Assembly: GCF_036250695.1 (NCBI RefSeq)
Contig: NZ_CP109427.1
Coordinates: 5,704,001 to 5,768,000 of the forward strand
DNA length: 64,000 bases
DNA from: Streptomyces sp. NBC_01497
GTDB lineage: Bacteria; Actinomycetota; Actinomycetes; Streptomycetales; Streptomycetaceae
Reading direction: 5' to 3'
The notes beneath the pieces are model-generated. The model saw nothing but the letters and a program-made list of their open reading frames with translations. It was not told the origin of the DNA and did no database searches. Below, piece after piece: positions 46,838-54,984 of this stretch; the stretch's first letter is position 1, and each line of letters starts with the position of its first letter. A program made the translations under genes and the position numbers.

Positions 46838-48138
46838 GCGCCTCACTGATCATCGGGGCGGTCGCGCTGATCGTCGTGGCCTGGCTCGCCGCCTGCGCGG
46901 AGGCGGGCCTCGCCCGCGTCTCCAGCTTCCGTGCCGCCGAGGCCGTACGGACGAACCGCCGGGGCGCGGCCAAGCTGGCGCAGGTCGCCTCGGACCCGAC
47001 GCGCTACCTCAACATGGCGCTGCTGGTCCGGGTGGCCTGCGAGATGGCGGCGGCGGCGCTCGTCACGTACGTGTGCGTCAAGCAGTTCGACTCCACCTGG
47101 GAGGCGCTGCTGGTCGCCATCGGTGTGATGGTGCTCGTCTCGTACGTGGCGGTCGGCGTGTCGCCCCGTACGATCGGCCGCCAGCACCCGCTGAACACCT
47201 CCACGGCCGCCGCGTACGTGCTGCTGCCGCTGGCTCGTGTCATGGGTCCCGTCCCGGCCCTGCTGATCCTCCTCGGCAACGCCCTGACGCCCGGCAAGGG
47301 CTTCCGCAAGGGTCCGTTCGCGAGCGAGGCGGAACTGCGCGCGCTGGTGGACCTCGCGGAGCAGGAGTCGCTGATCGAGGACGAGGAGCGCCGCATGGTG
47401 CACTCGGTCTTCGAACTCGGGGACACACTCGTACGCGAGGTGATGGTGCCGCGCACGGACCTCGTCGCCATCGAGCGGTACAAGACGATCCGGCAGGCCA
47501 CGACGCTGGCGCTGCGCTCCGGCTTCTCCCGCATCCCGGTGACGGGGGAGAACGAGGACGACATCGTCGGCGTCGTCTACCTGAAGGACCTCGTCAGGAA
47601 GACGCACGTGAACCGGGACTCGGAGTCCGACCCGGTCTCCACGGTGATGCGCCCGGCCTCGTTCGTGCCCGACACGAAGAACGCGGGCGACCTGCTGCGC
47701 GAGATGCAGCAGGAGCGCAACCACGTCGCGGTCGTCATCGACGAGTACGGCGGCACGGCGGGCATCGTCACGATCGAGGACATCCTGGAGGAGATCGTCG
47801 GCGAGATCACCGACGAGTACGACCGGGAACTGCCGCCCGTCGAGGAGGTCGGCGACGGCTCGTACCGGGTGACGGCACGGCTCGACGTGGAGGACCTGGG
47901 CGAACTCTTCGGCCTTGAGGCGTTCGACGACGAGGACGTGGAGACGGTCGGCGGACTGCTCGCGAAGGCGCTCGGCCGCGTGCCGATCGCGGGCGCGACG
48001 GCCGAGATCGACCTCCCGGACGGCCGCAGGCTGCGCCTGACGGCACAGGACCCGGCGGGCCGCCGCAACAAGATCCTCACCATCCTCGCGGTGCCCCTCC
48101 CGGCCGCCGCCGAGCGGGGGGACCAGGTGCCGTCGTGA
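46834..48138 (+). CDS. CNNM/CBS/CorC_HlyC membrane protein
   Basis: A 434-residue protein of the hemolysin-C/CorC type, linked to magnesium/cobalt efflux in relatives. Four hydrophobic segments of the CNNM domain lie in 1-135, a tandem CBS pair at about 195-330 ([49 protein letters not shown]) and a CorC_HlyC domain at about 345-425. Starts inside the ybeY stop and ends inside the next start, so it is tightly coupled on both sides. Confidence 0.94.
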   Translation: MSASLIIGAVALIVVAWLAACAEAGLARVSSFRAAEAVRTNRRGAAKLAQVASDPTRYLNMALLVRVACEMAAAALVTYVCVKQFDSTWEALLVAIGVMVLVSYVAVGVSPRTIGRQHPLNTSTAAAYVLLPLARVMGPVPALLILLGNALTPGKGFRKGPFASEAELRALVDLAEQESLIEDEERRMVHSVFELGDTLVREVMVPRTDLVAIERYKTIRQATTLALRSGFSRIPVTGENEDDIVGVVYLKDLVRKTHVNRDSESDPVSTVMRPASFVPDTKNAGDLLREMQQERNHVAVVIDEYGGTAGIVTIEDILEEIVGEITDEYDRELPPVEEVGDGSYRVTARLDVEDLGELFGLEAFDDEDVETVGGLLAKALGRVPIAGATAEIDLPDGRRLRLTAQDPAGRRNKILTILAVPLPAAAERGDQVPS

Positions 48139-48536
48139 CAGCGCACGCCCGGGGCGCCGGGGACGCGGGCCGAGCGCTCACAGCCCCGGCGCTGCGGGCG
48201 TTCTGCCTGGACTTCGGCGCCGCGACCGAGGAGACGCCCTTCCCGCGCAACCCGGACGTGACGGTCTACAAGGTCGAGGGCAAGATCTTCGCGATCTGCG
48301 CACCGGCCGAGGAGCCCCTGAAGGTCTCCCTGAAATGCGACCCGGAGGAAGCCGTCCGGCTGCGCGCCGGCCACCCGGCGATCGCCCCCGGCTGGCACCT
48401 CAACAAACGCCACTGGAACACCGTGACGGTCGGCGGACTTCCCCCGCGCATGGTGCGCGAGCTGATCGAGGACAGCTACGACCTGGTGGTGGCGGGCCTG
48501 CCGCGCGCCACGCGGCTGCGGCTGGACCGGGCTTGA
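48135..48536 (+). CDS. MmcQ/YjbR family protein
   Basis: A 133-residue small DNA-binding-like fold (CyaY-like). Recognised by [73 protein letters not shown] and the C-terminal [14 protein letters not shown]. The GTG overlaps the stop of the CNNM gene. Molecular role unknown. It ends the core operon; accessory sequence follows. Confidence 0.92.
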   Translation: MTAHARGAGDAGRALTAPALRAFCLDFGAATEETPFPRNPDVTVYKVEGKIFAICAPAEEPLKVSLKCDPEEAVRLRAGHPAIAPGWHLNKRHWNTVTVGGLPPRMVRELIEDSYDLVVAGLPRATRLRLDRA

Positions 48537-48773
48537 GGCGGTCGGGTCCGGGGCGGTCGAGGGACCGGTGCCTCCGGCTCCCTCTGCCGAGCGGTGAGGC
48601 CCTGCGTGCGGCCTCGTTGCTTCGCCGGGCGCCGGGGCCCCTTGTTCCTCGGGCTCGTTGATGTGACGCTTGGCGTCGTCGTCGGCAGCAGGGGGACGAG
48701 TCGTGCAACCCGGTGTTGAAGCCGGCCTCGGCATCTCGACCGGGGCAGTGGGGCCTCCGCCACGGAGTGGCCG

Positions 48774-50183
48774 GTGAGCCGCCCGGCGGACGATGGTGGT
48801 GGGGGCGGAAGCCAGTCGATCGATCTGTATCCGGATGATCTGAACGCGGTGGCGGGGAAGTTCGCCACGGGGCAGAACGATCTCGACACGGCGGCGAGTG
48901 CGCTGAACGCGGCGTTGCAGAGCGCGGCGGGTATGGCGGGCAACGACGATTACGGCCATAACTTCGCGCGGAAGTACGATCCGGCGGCCAAGGCGCTGTT
49001 CCACACGCTGTCCGCGGGTATCCGTGCGATCGGGCAGGCCTCGGAAGCTCTGGTGACGACGGCCAACAACTATCTCAAGGCCGATCACCACTCGAATGCC
49101 GCCAAGGGCAAGGGTGCGCCGAAGCTGTATCCGTGGCCGTTGGTGGTCACCGACATCATGTATCCGGACCCGGCGTCGGCGGTCGGGCCGGGGCATTCGT
49201 CGGTGCCCTCGGTCATCGCGAAGTACTGGCCGAACGGGCATCAGGACAAGCTCAGGGATGCCGCGACCGCCTATCGGACGGCGTCCACGGCGATCCAGGG
49301 GATCGGTCGGGCTCTGCACGGGCAGGTGCAGTCGCTGACGGACAACAACTCGGATGATTCCGTGCGTGCGATGGCCGGTTTCTGGGCCAAGATCTGGCAG
49401 GACGGCGGGAACACGGGGAAGGCGCCGCTGTCGGCGGCGCACGACGCGTGCGACAAGTTGGCGTCGGCGTGTGACAAGTTCGCGCATGCCATTGATGAGG
49501 CGCACAGCAGTACGGAGGAGAAGCTGGCCGGGGCGGGTATCGCGGTCGGTCTGACGACGGCGGTGGGCGTGCTCCTGACGGTGGTCACGGCTGGTGCTTC
49601 GGACGCGGGTGCGGCTGCTCTGGACGGGGCGGAGGCCGGTGCGATCCTCGGTGGTGTCGAGGCGACGGCGGAAGCGGCGATCGCGGAGATCGACACCGCT
49701 GTTATCGCGGATGTCGGCACGGAGTTGGAGGCGGCTGCGGAGGCCGTGCCCGAGATCGAAGCCGTCGACGCGGAGACCACCGAGGTCGACGAGGCACTCG
49801 ACCGGGAACTGTCCGAGACCGAAACCCGCGACGAGGGTGAGCCGGCCGACGAGGACGTGCCGAAGACCTACGAGGAGAAGTCCACGGCGGTCCGCGACAT
49901 CATGACGGACGAGGACGGCAACCTCATCGGCACCGAGGACGCCAAGGGCGTCCGTATGGTGACCGAGGAGCAAATCCAGCAAACCCGCACCGAGCTGCAG
50001 GAACGCCTGGGTGAGCCCACCATCAAGTCCACTCCGAAGGGCGACATCGAGACCTGGCGGCTGTCCGACGACCCGCCGTCCACCGTGACCTACCGGCCTT
50101 TCAGCAAATCAGGCGGGCCCACCATCGACATGAACGACGTGGACGGCCTGGACGCGAAGCGACTCCACATTCCGCAACACTGA
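48774..50183 (+). CDS. probable type VII-secreted polymorphic toxin
   Basis: A 469-residue modular protein. Residues 15-105 form an ESX/WXG100-like helical hairpin ([54 protein letters not shown]), without a strict WxG. Residues 110-235 add a second helical unit, 245-285 a Gly/Ala-rich hydrophobic stretch ([21 protein letters not shown]), and 290-365 a very acidic linker. The final 100 residues (from about 365, [21 protein letters not shown] to AKRLHIPQH) are a distinct compact domain, the presumed toxin. Codon usage is visibly less GC-biased than in its neighbours. GTG start. A small acidic ORF begins 4 bases after the stop, as immunity genes do. The enzymatic class of the toxin domain is unrecognised. 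Confidence 0.72.
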   Translation: MSRPADDGGGGGSQSIDLYPDDLNAVAGKFATGQNDLDTAASALNAALQSAAGMAGNDDYGHNFARKYDPAAKALFHTLSAGIRAIGQASEALVTTANNYLKADHHSNAAKGKGAPKLYPWPLVVTDIMYPDPASAVGPGHSSVPSVIAKYWPNGHQDKLRDAATAYRTASTAIQGIGRALHGQVQSLTDNNSDDSVRAMAGFWAKIWQDGGNTGKAPLSAAHDACDKLASACDKFAHAIDEAHSSTEEKLAGAGIAVGLTTAVGVLLTVVTAGASDAGAAALDGAEAGAILGGVEATAEAAIAEIDTAVIADVGTELEAAAEAVPEIEAVDAETTEVDEALDRELSETETRDEGEPADEDVPKTYEEKSTAVRDIMTDEDGNLIGTEDAKGVRMVTEEQIQQTRTELQERLGEPTIKSTPKGDIETWRLSDDPPSTVTYRPFSKSGGPTIDMNDVDGLDAKRLHIPQH

Positions 50184-50187
50184 GGAC

Positions 50188-50529
50188 ATGAGCATGCCGA
50201 CCGACGAGGAATACACCGAAGAACTCGACTACCTGGCTGAGTACGTGCATGACGACTGGCTCGGGTTCTCCGTGGTCGTGGGAACGGTCGGAAAGCTGCT
50301 CGGCAAGGGGCGCACTCTGGAGGAGCGCACGGGGCTGCTCGTGCGTATCGTCGGCGATCTGCTGGCCCAGGGTGCCGAGGCGGGGGATCTGACGGACGAT
50401 CCCGATCGCCCCTTCACCGCGTGGGGCACCAGCAGGGACGAGACGCTCTCACGGATCAAGTCCGCCATCGATGGCCTCGGTCGCCTGCCCGAGTCCGGGG
50501 ATATCTGCTGGTTCACCGTCGACGACTGA
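50188..50529 (+). CDS. probable immunity protein to the preceding toxin
   Basis: A 113-residue acidic, mostly helical protein (MSMPTDEEYTEELDYLAEYVHDDWLGFSVVVG; ESGDICWFTVDD at the end) with no membrane segment. It begins 4 bases after the toxin stop. GAGG overlapping that stop is only two bases from ATG 50188 but 8 from ATG 50194, so translation may begin at the second Met (111 residues). Order, spacing, size and charge match cytosolic immunity proteins of polymorphic toxins; I know no family name for it. Confidence 0.65.
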   Translation: MSMPTDEEYTEELDYLAEYVHDDWLGFSVVVGTVGKLLGKGRTLEERTGLLVRIVGDLLAQGAEAGDLTDDPDRPFTAWGTSRDETLSRIKSAIDGLGRLPESGDICWFTVDD

Positions 50530-50643
50530 CGCGACGCAGCACCGTGGATCTTCCGCCGGGCACCGGAGTGCCGGTCATCCATGGGCAGAGCCGCCGGCTG
50601 CGGGGTGCTGACTACGACGGTCACCCGCGACCACGAGCGGCCG

Positions 50644-51429
50644 TCATCCTGTCGCGGTCTCCGCGTCGGCGATCAGCACCCGGTAGCCGTAGTCGACGCT
50701 CTCGCGGGTGAGCAGGTCCGCGTGGCGGCGGGCCCAGGCGCCGGAGTCGAGGTCGGCGCGCAGCCGTTCCATGGCGGGTTCGACGACGGCGGCGGGCAGT
50801 TGCGCGAACGTCGAGTTGGCAGCGCGCACCGCCGGGTCGAGGAACTGCTCGGGGCGGCGCCAGTAAGCGGTCTGGAAACCGTCGGTGAAGTCGTGCGGGA
50901 TGGGGAACTCCAGCACCGTGTGCGCGCTCATCAGCCGGGCCACCTCGGCGACCGGCGTGAACCGGCCCTCCTCCAGCGTCCGGATCTCGGGCAGGTACTC
51001 GGACATCAGCCAGAGCTCCGGGCGATGGGACACGTCCCAGGTGAAGACCACCTGCCGCCGCGCGACGCGGCGCAGTTCGGCGAGGCCGCGCGCCAGGTCG
51101 CTCCAGTGGTGCACGGTCATCACGGCCATCGCCGCGTCGAACGAGCCGTCCGGGAAGGGCAGTTCCTCGGCCCCGGCCCGTACCTTCACCGGGCCCGGGT
51201 GCTGGTCGAGCATCACCTGCGACGGTTCGACGGCGGTCACGGCCAGGTCCTCCGGCTCGTACGAACCGGCGCCCGCACCGACGTTGACGACGGTCCGCGC
51301 GTCGCCGAGGGCGCTCCGCAACAGCGCCGCGAGCCGGGGATCCGGACGCCGGACGGCGCGGTAGCCGACTCCGATCCGGTCGTACACGGGAGGGGCGGTG
51401 TGCGGGTGGTCCGCGGAAGAGGTCTCCAT
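50644..51429 (-). CDS. class I SAM-dependent methyltransferase
   Basis: A 261-residue methyltransferase, substrate unknown. Motif I is VVNVGAGAGSYEPEDL (about 45-60), followed by VTAVEPSQVM (motif II), LPFPDGSFDAAMAVMTVHHW (motifs III/IV) and the ARGLAELRRVARR helix. ATG 51429 with AGGATGG upstream on the minus strand; the frame is open further but that part is Arg/Pro-rich. It lies 71 bases downstream of the PobA-like gene on the same strand and may be co-transcribed, hinting at modification of a hydroxylated aromatic (inference). Confidence 0.85.
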   Translation of the reverse strand: METSSADHPHTAPPVYDRIGVGYRAVRRPDPRLAALLRSALGDARTVVNVGAGAGSYEPEDLAVTAVEPSQVMLDQHPGPVKVRAGAEELPFPDGSFDAAMAVMTVHHWSDLARGLAELRRVARRQVVFTWDVSHRPELWLMSEYLPEIRTLEEGRFTPVAEVARLMSAHTVLEFPIPHDFTDGFQTAYWRRPEQFLDPAVRAANSTFAQLPAAVVEPAMERLRADLDSGAWARRHADLLTRESVDYGYRVLIADAETATG

Positions 51430-51500
51430 GCCGCCATCCTGGCGTACGGGGCGACGCGGAGCTGCCCGCGGGCGTGGACCGGTGCCCGCCGCCGGGAGTG

Positions 51501-52670
51501 TCAGCCGATCCCGGCCATGAGGTCGGTGAAATGACGGGCGACGGTGGGGGATTCGGTCAGGCTCGCCAGACGGGCGCGGGCGAGGCCCCGGCGGAAGGGA
51601 CCGACCCGGGAGGAATCCCCGGAGTCGTGCGTGGCCTCCAGCAGCCAGTTGCAGAACTCCATGTAGCGCCACACACGGCGGAGGCAGACGCCGGTGTAGT
51701 CGCGCAGCCCCGACTCGTCGTCGTCGTGGACCGCCGCGCGTACGGCCCGGGCGAAGACGTCGGCGTCGTGTAGGGCGAGGTTCATGCCCTTGCCGCCGAG
51801 CGGCAGGATGATGTGTGCCGCGTCCCCGACCAGGAAGAGACGGCCCCAGCTCATCGGGTCGTGCACCACACTGCGCAGAGCGAACACCTCCGTCTCGGTG
51901 ATCGCCCCGGTGGGCAGCCCGGGATCACCGAGGCGGTCGCGCAACTCCGACCAGATCCGCGACGCGGGCCAGTCCGCGGGCGTGTCCTCGGACCCGCACT
52001 GGAGGTAGAAGCGGCTGGCCGCCGGGCCCCGCGCGAACTGCGCCGCGTAACCGGCGTCGCTGACGGACAGCATGGGGTGCGGGTAGGGAGACGTGTCCGC
52101 CAGCACCGTGAGCCAGCCGATGCCGCCATGGTCGAAGGAGGAGGTCGTCAGGGCGCCATCGGGAACGCTGGCCCGGCTGACACCATGGAATCCGTCACAG
52201 CCGGCCACGTAACGGCATGTGAGGGTGTGTTCCTCACCCGCCGCGTCGCGGTAGCGGACGGTGGGCCGGTCCGCGTCGAGGTCGTGCAGACTCACCTCGG
52301 CCGCGTCGAAGCGCAGGTCGACACCCTCGTCCAGCACGGTGTCGATGAGATTGCGCACGAGCACCTGCTGCGGGACGAGTACGCCGCCGACAGCGTCGTC
52401 ACCGAGCACGTGGACGGTTCCGTCCACCCGGATCTCCAGACGCCCTGAGCGCGGTGCGCCCGCGAACAGCCGGTCGGCCAGGCCCCATCCGGCGAGCATC
52501 TCGGCAGCCTGGTACTCGACGATCCCGGCGCGCTGCCGCTTCTCGATGTGCTCGCGCGAGCGGACCTCCAGCACGACGCAGTCCACGCCGCAGCGGCGCA
52601 GCAGGGCGGCCACGGTCAGCCCGGCGGGGCCGCCCCCGACCACCACGACCGCCGTGTTCTCTGTGACCAT
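51501..52670 (-). CDS. pobA: 4-hydroxybenzoate 3-monooxygenase-like flavoprotein
   Basis: A 389-residue FAD/NAD(P)H aromatic hydroxylase, giving protocatechuate from 4-hydroxybenzoate in characterised members. The dinucleotide motif VVVGGGPAGLTVAALL starts near residue 8; SREHIEKRQRAGIVEY, CDGFHGVSR (the DG region) and GRLFLVGDAAHIILPLGGKGMNLALHDA match the PobA type, as does the length. ATG 52670 with GAGGGGTGG upstream; an open frame continues to 52784 but is not family-like. No protocatechuate pathway gene is nearby, so a specialised-metabolite role is also possible. Confidence 0.85.
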   Translation of the reverse strand: MVTENTAVVVVGGGPAGLTVAALLRRCGVDCVVLEVRSREHIEKRQRAGIVEYQAAEMLAGWGLADRLFAGAPRSGRLEIRVDGTVHVLGDDAVGGVLVPQQVLVRNLIDTVLDEGVDLRFDAAEVSLHDLDADRPTVRYRDAAGEEHTLTCRYVAGCDGFHGVSRASVPDGALTTSSFDHGGIGWLTVLADTSPYPHPMLSVSDAGYAAQFARGPAASRFYLQCGSEDTPADWPASRIWSELRDRLGDPGLPTGAITETEVFALRSVVHDPMSWGRLFLVGDAAHIILPLGGKGMNLALHDADVFARAVRAAVHDDDESGLRDYTGVCLRRVWRYMEFCNWLLEATHDSGDSSRVGPFRRGLARARLASLTESPTVARHFTDLMAGIG

Positions 52671-52809
52671 GTTCCACCCCTCGCTCAGGCCGCTGCTCGC
52701 ACGCAGGTCGAAGATCGAAACCGTTCGCGATCGACAGTAGCCGTCGAGGATGCCGTGCCACAGGACTTTCGCGACGCCCAGCACAGCGGGTACGGAGGCG
52801 TCGAGTCGG

Positions 52810-53019
52810 TCAGGCGGTGCCGAACTCCCCGGCCTTGACGCCCGCTACGAAGGACGTGAAGGCGCCGGTGGGGAGGGTGAGGGCGGGGCCGGCGGGGTTC
52901 TTGGAGTCGCGGACGGGGACGATGCCGTGCGCGGTGGCGAGGTTGGCGGCGACCTCGACGCAGTTGCCACCGTTGTTGCTGTAGGAGGACGTGAACCAAC
53001 GCGGGATTTCGGTCGTCAC
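52810..53019 (-). CDS. DUF397 protein, copy A
   Basis: A 69-residue DUF397 protein: RWFTSSYSNNGGNCVEVAANL, then IVPVRDSKNPAGPALTLPTGAFTSFVAGVKAGEF. DUF397 genes accompany XRE regulators in Streptomyces and are thought to modulate or answer to them, as in whiJ-type loci. GTG start. Copy A differs from copy B at about eight residues and lies exactly 301 bases further along the operon. Confidence 0.92.
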   Translation of the reverse strand: MTTEIPRWFTSSYSNNGGNCVEVAANLATAHGIVPVRDSKNPAGPALTLPTGAFTSFVAGVKAGEFGTA

Positions 53020-53110
53020 GGGGTGCCCTTTCCTTGCGGATGGTGGGCGAGGCCCCGCCGGGCCGTCCGGGTTCGGTGTGGCGGGGCTTTCGCGCCGGGC
53101 CGGTCGGTGG

Positions 53111-53320
53111 TCAGGCGGTGCCGAACTCCCCGGCCTTGACGCCCGTTACGAAGGACGTGAAGGCGCCGGTGGGGAGGGTGAGGGTGGGGCCGGTGGGATT
53201 TTTGGAGTCGCGGACGGGGACGATGCCGTGCGCGGCGGCGAGGTTGGCGGCGACCTCGACGCACTGGCCGCCGTTGTCGCTGTAGGAGGACGTGAACCAA
53301 CGCGGGGTTTCGGTCGTCAC
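53111..53320 (-). CDS. DUF397 protein, copy B
   Basis: A 69-residue DUF397 protein (RWFTSSYSDNGGQCVEVAANL; VPVRDSKNPTGPTLTLPTGAFTSFVTG). Its GTG overlaps the stop of the XRE regulator by four bases (GTGA), so the two are translationally coupled; this copy is probably the original partner. The duplicated block runs from its stop through to the last codons of the XRE gene. Confidence 0.93.
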   Translation of the reverse strand: MTTETPRWFTSSYSDNGGQCVEVAANLAAAHGIVPVRDSKNPTGPTLTLPTGAFTSFVTGVKAGEFGTA

Positions 53321-54144
53321 GGGGTGCCCTTTCTTACCTGCTGGATCAAGGCCACGGATGCTGCCTGCGACGGTGCTTCGGCCTGGAGTTGATGGTAGGC
53401 CGTCAATATGGGGAGTACGAACTGGTTGTCGCGTTCGAGATGGCCCTGTTGGGCGGACTCCGCGTAGGACATCAGCGACCGGTCCGGCAGGGTGAGGATG
53501 GTTACCGGAAGATTGAATGGGCGACGGGTTCCCATGGCGAACGGGGCGATCTGGAGCACGGTGGTGGGTAGTTCGGCGAACTCAATCAGCCGCGCGAACT
53601 GGGCCTCCATCACACTGCGTTCACCCACGGGCCGCAGGAGACAGCCCTCGTCCAGCACCACGAACACCAAGGGTGGCGGTGTACGGGCAATGGCGGCTTG
53701 TCGCTCCAACGTCAAGGAGACACGTTCTTCCGCCTGCTCGGGCGGGATGGCTCCTCGCTTGACCGCGCTCTGGGCCAGGGCGGCCGCGTACTCCGGCGTC
53801 TGGAGCAGACCGGGCATGACCCCGACCTCGTAGAGCCGGATCTCCGCTGCGCGGCTCTCGTGCTCGATGAACTCGGGGAAGCCCTCCAGCAGGCTGCCGT
53901 GCCGCATCTCGCGCCATTCACGTTCGAACACGTCGCCCGAGTTCAGGGCCTCGTCCGCGCGCCGCGCCAGGCGCAAGGTTGGAATCTTGCGACCCGTTTC
54001 GACGGACGACAGATGCGTGCTGGAATACCCGATCCGGTTGCCCAACTCATCCTGAGTCCAGCCGCGCTCCATCCGTAACCGGCGCATTCGCGCACCGAAG
54101 GCAGCCTGTGGCGACCTCTCCGGGTCCAACTCCTTGATGTTCAC
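53317..54144 (-). CDS. XRE-family regulator with DUF5753 domain
   Basis: A 275-residue transcription factor. An N-terminal helix-turn-helix (about 12-70: AAFGARMRRLRMERGWTQDELGNRIGYSSTHLSSVETGRKIPTLRLA) precedes a DUF5753 domain (about 85-270: EHESRAAEIRLYEVGVMPGLLQTPEYAAAL; LDEGCLLRPVG; TVLQIAPFAMG). These regulators pair with DUF397 proteins in Streptomyces. GTG 54144 (MNIKELDPERSP) fits the family; the open frame upstream is not conserved in style. Divergent from two small ORFs at 54251. Confidence 0.92.
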   Translation of the reverse strand: MNIKELDPERSPQAAFGARMRRLRMERGWTQDELGNRIGYSSTHLSSVETGRKIPTLRLARRADEALNSGDVFEREWREMRHGSLLEGFPEFIEHESRAAEIRLYEVGVMPGLLQTPEYAAALAQSAVKRGAIPPEQAEERVSLTLERQAAIARTPPPLVFVVLDEGCLLRPVGERSVMEAQFARLIEFAELPTTVLQIAPFAMGTRRPFNLPVTILTLPDRSLMSYAESAQQGHLERDNQFVLPILTAYHQLQAEAPSQAASVALIQQVRKGTP

Positions 54145-54250
54145 CGTGCTGACACCGACCTTTCGTCCTTTCCCGAAACGTTGAAGACGTCCTGACTCTA
54201 GGCCACGCTGAACGCCCTTGGTAGTGGAATGACTACGGAGAGGAGCCAAC

Positions 54251-54472
54251 GTGTGTCCCGAGGGCGGCCCCCCGAACGATCAGGAACCATCACGCGCGCT
54301 GGCCTCGGCGCACACCTGCGCCGCCTCGTCCGCGTGCCTGACCTGCGGAGAACTCGAACGGGCCGAAGTCGCGGCCCGCTCCGAGCATGACCGCAGCAGG
54401 GCGGTGGACTGCCGGGTGCTGCTCCGACGTCACCGGGACGCGAACGGCTGTCCTGGCCGGAGGTCGGAGTGA
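54251..54472 (+). CDS. small Cys-containing protein (73 aa)
   Basis: A 73-residue frame with GTG start and good GGAGAGGAG ribosome site. Five cysteines, including CAASSACLTC (residues 23-32), might bind a metal; the rest is Arg/Glu-rich. Its stop overlaps the GTG of the next frame. It is divergent from the XRE regulator. Function unknown. Confidence 0.55.
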   Translation: MCPEGGPPNDQEPSRALASAHTCAASSACLTCGELERAEVAARSEHDRSRAVDCRVLLRRHRDANGCPGRRSE

Positions 54473-54765
54473 GGGAACCGGGTCCGTTGTGGCCCGAGTT
54501 CAACCCCTTGCGCTTCCCGCCGTGCGCGTGCCCGCGCTGCCGCGACGACGAGGACGGGGACGGGGACAGGGGGAACGAGGCCGAGGCCGGTGGCGCGGCG
54601 GCCACCGCCCGGGACGCGGCCGTGACCGATGGCGAGGGCGCCGGGGCTGCGACCGGGGCCGACGGCGACTCCGTCCTGCTGCGGCGGCTCCGCGAACGGG
54701 TCGCGGAGGAGAACGCGTTGCGCAGCTCGCTCCGGGCGGCCTCGTATCCGCCGGCTGGAGCATGA
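54469..54765 (+). CDS. small protein with CxCxxC start (98 aa)
   Basis: A 98-residue frame beginning MREPGPLWPEFNPLRFPPCACPRCRDDEDG; the CACPRC cluster could hold a metal. A Gly/Ala/Asp-rich middle precedes a short helix VLLRRLRERVAEENALRSSLRAA. GGAGG sits 5 bases before the GTG, which overlaps the preceding stop, so both small genes look genuinely translated. Function unknown; probably linked to the XRE/DUF397 locus. Confidence 0.55.
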   Translation: MREPGPLWPEFNPLRFPPCACPRCRDDEDGDGDRGNEAEAGGAAATARDAAVTDGEGAGAATGADGDSVLLRRLRERVAEENALRSSLRAASYPPAGA

Positions 54766-54984
54766 CGGGAAACGTGGCCACTTGTCGGGTGATGGCATCT
54801 CAACTCGCCCTGCTCGAAGGGGAGTCAGCGCCCGTCGCCGGTCCGCTCATGGTGATGTGTTTGCCTCGTCGTGGAATTCTTTTGACGTACGGCGGGAGAT
54901 CGTTTTGTCGGCATGTCACCTGCCCCCCGCCTCGGGCATGTCTTCCGGTACCACCTCGTTCTCCTTCACCCCGTGGAGTTCCTC

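Noticed and set aside
53035..53108. Terminator between the two DUF397 copies (GCCCCGCC/GGCGGGGC)
   Set aside because: The arms pair but the loop is long and there is no T run in the operon direction; not convincing.
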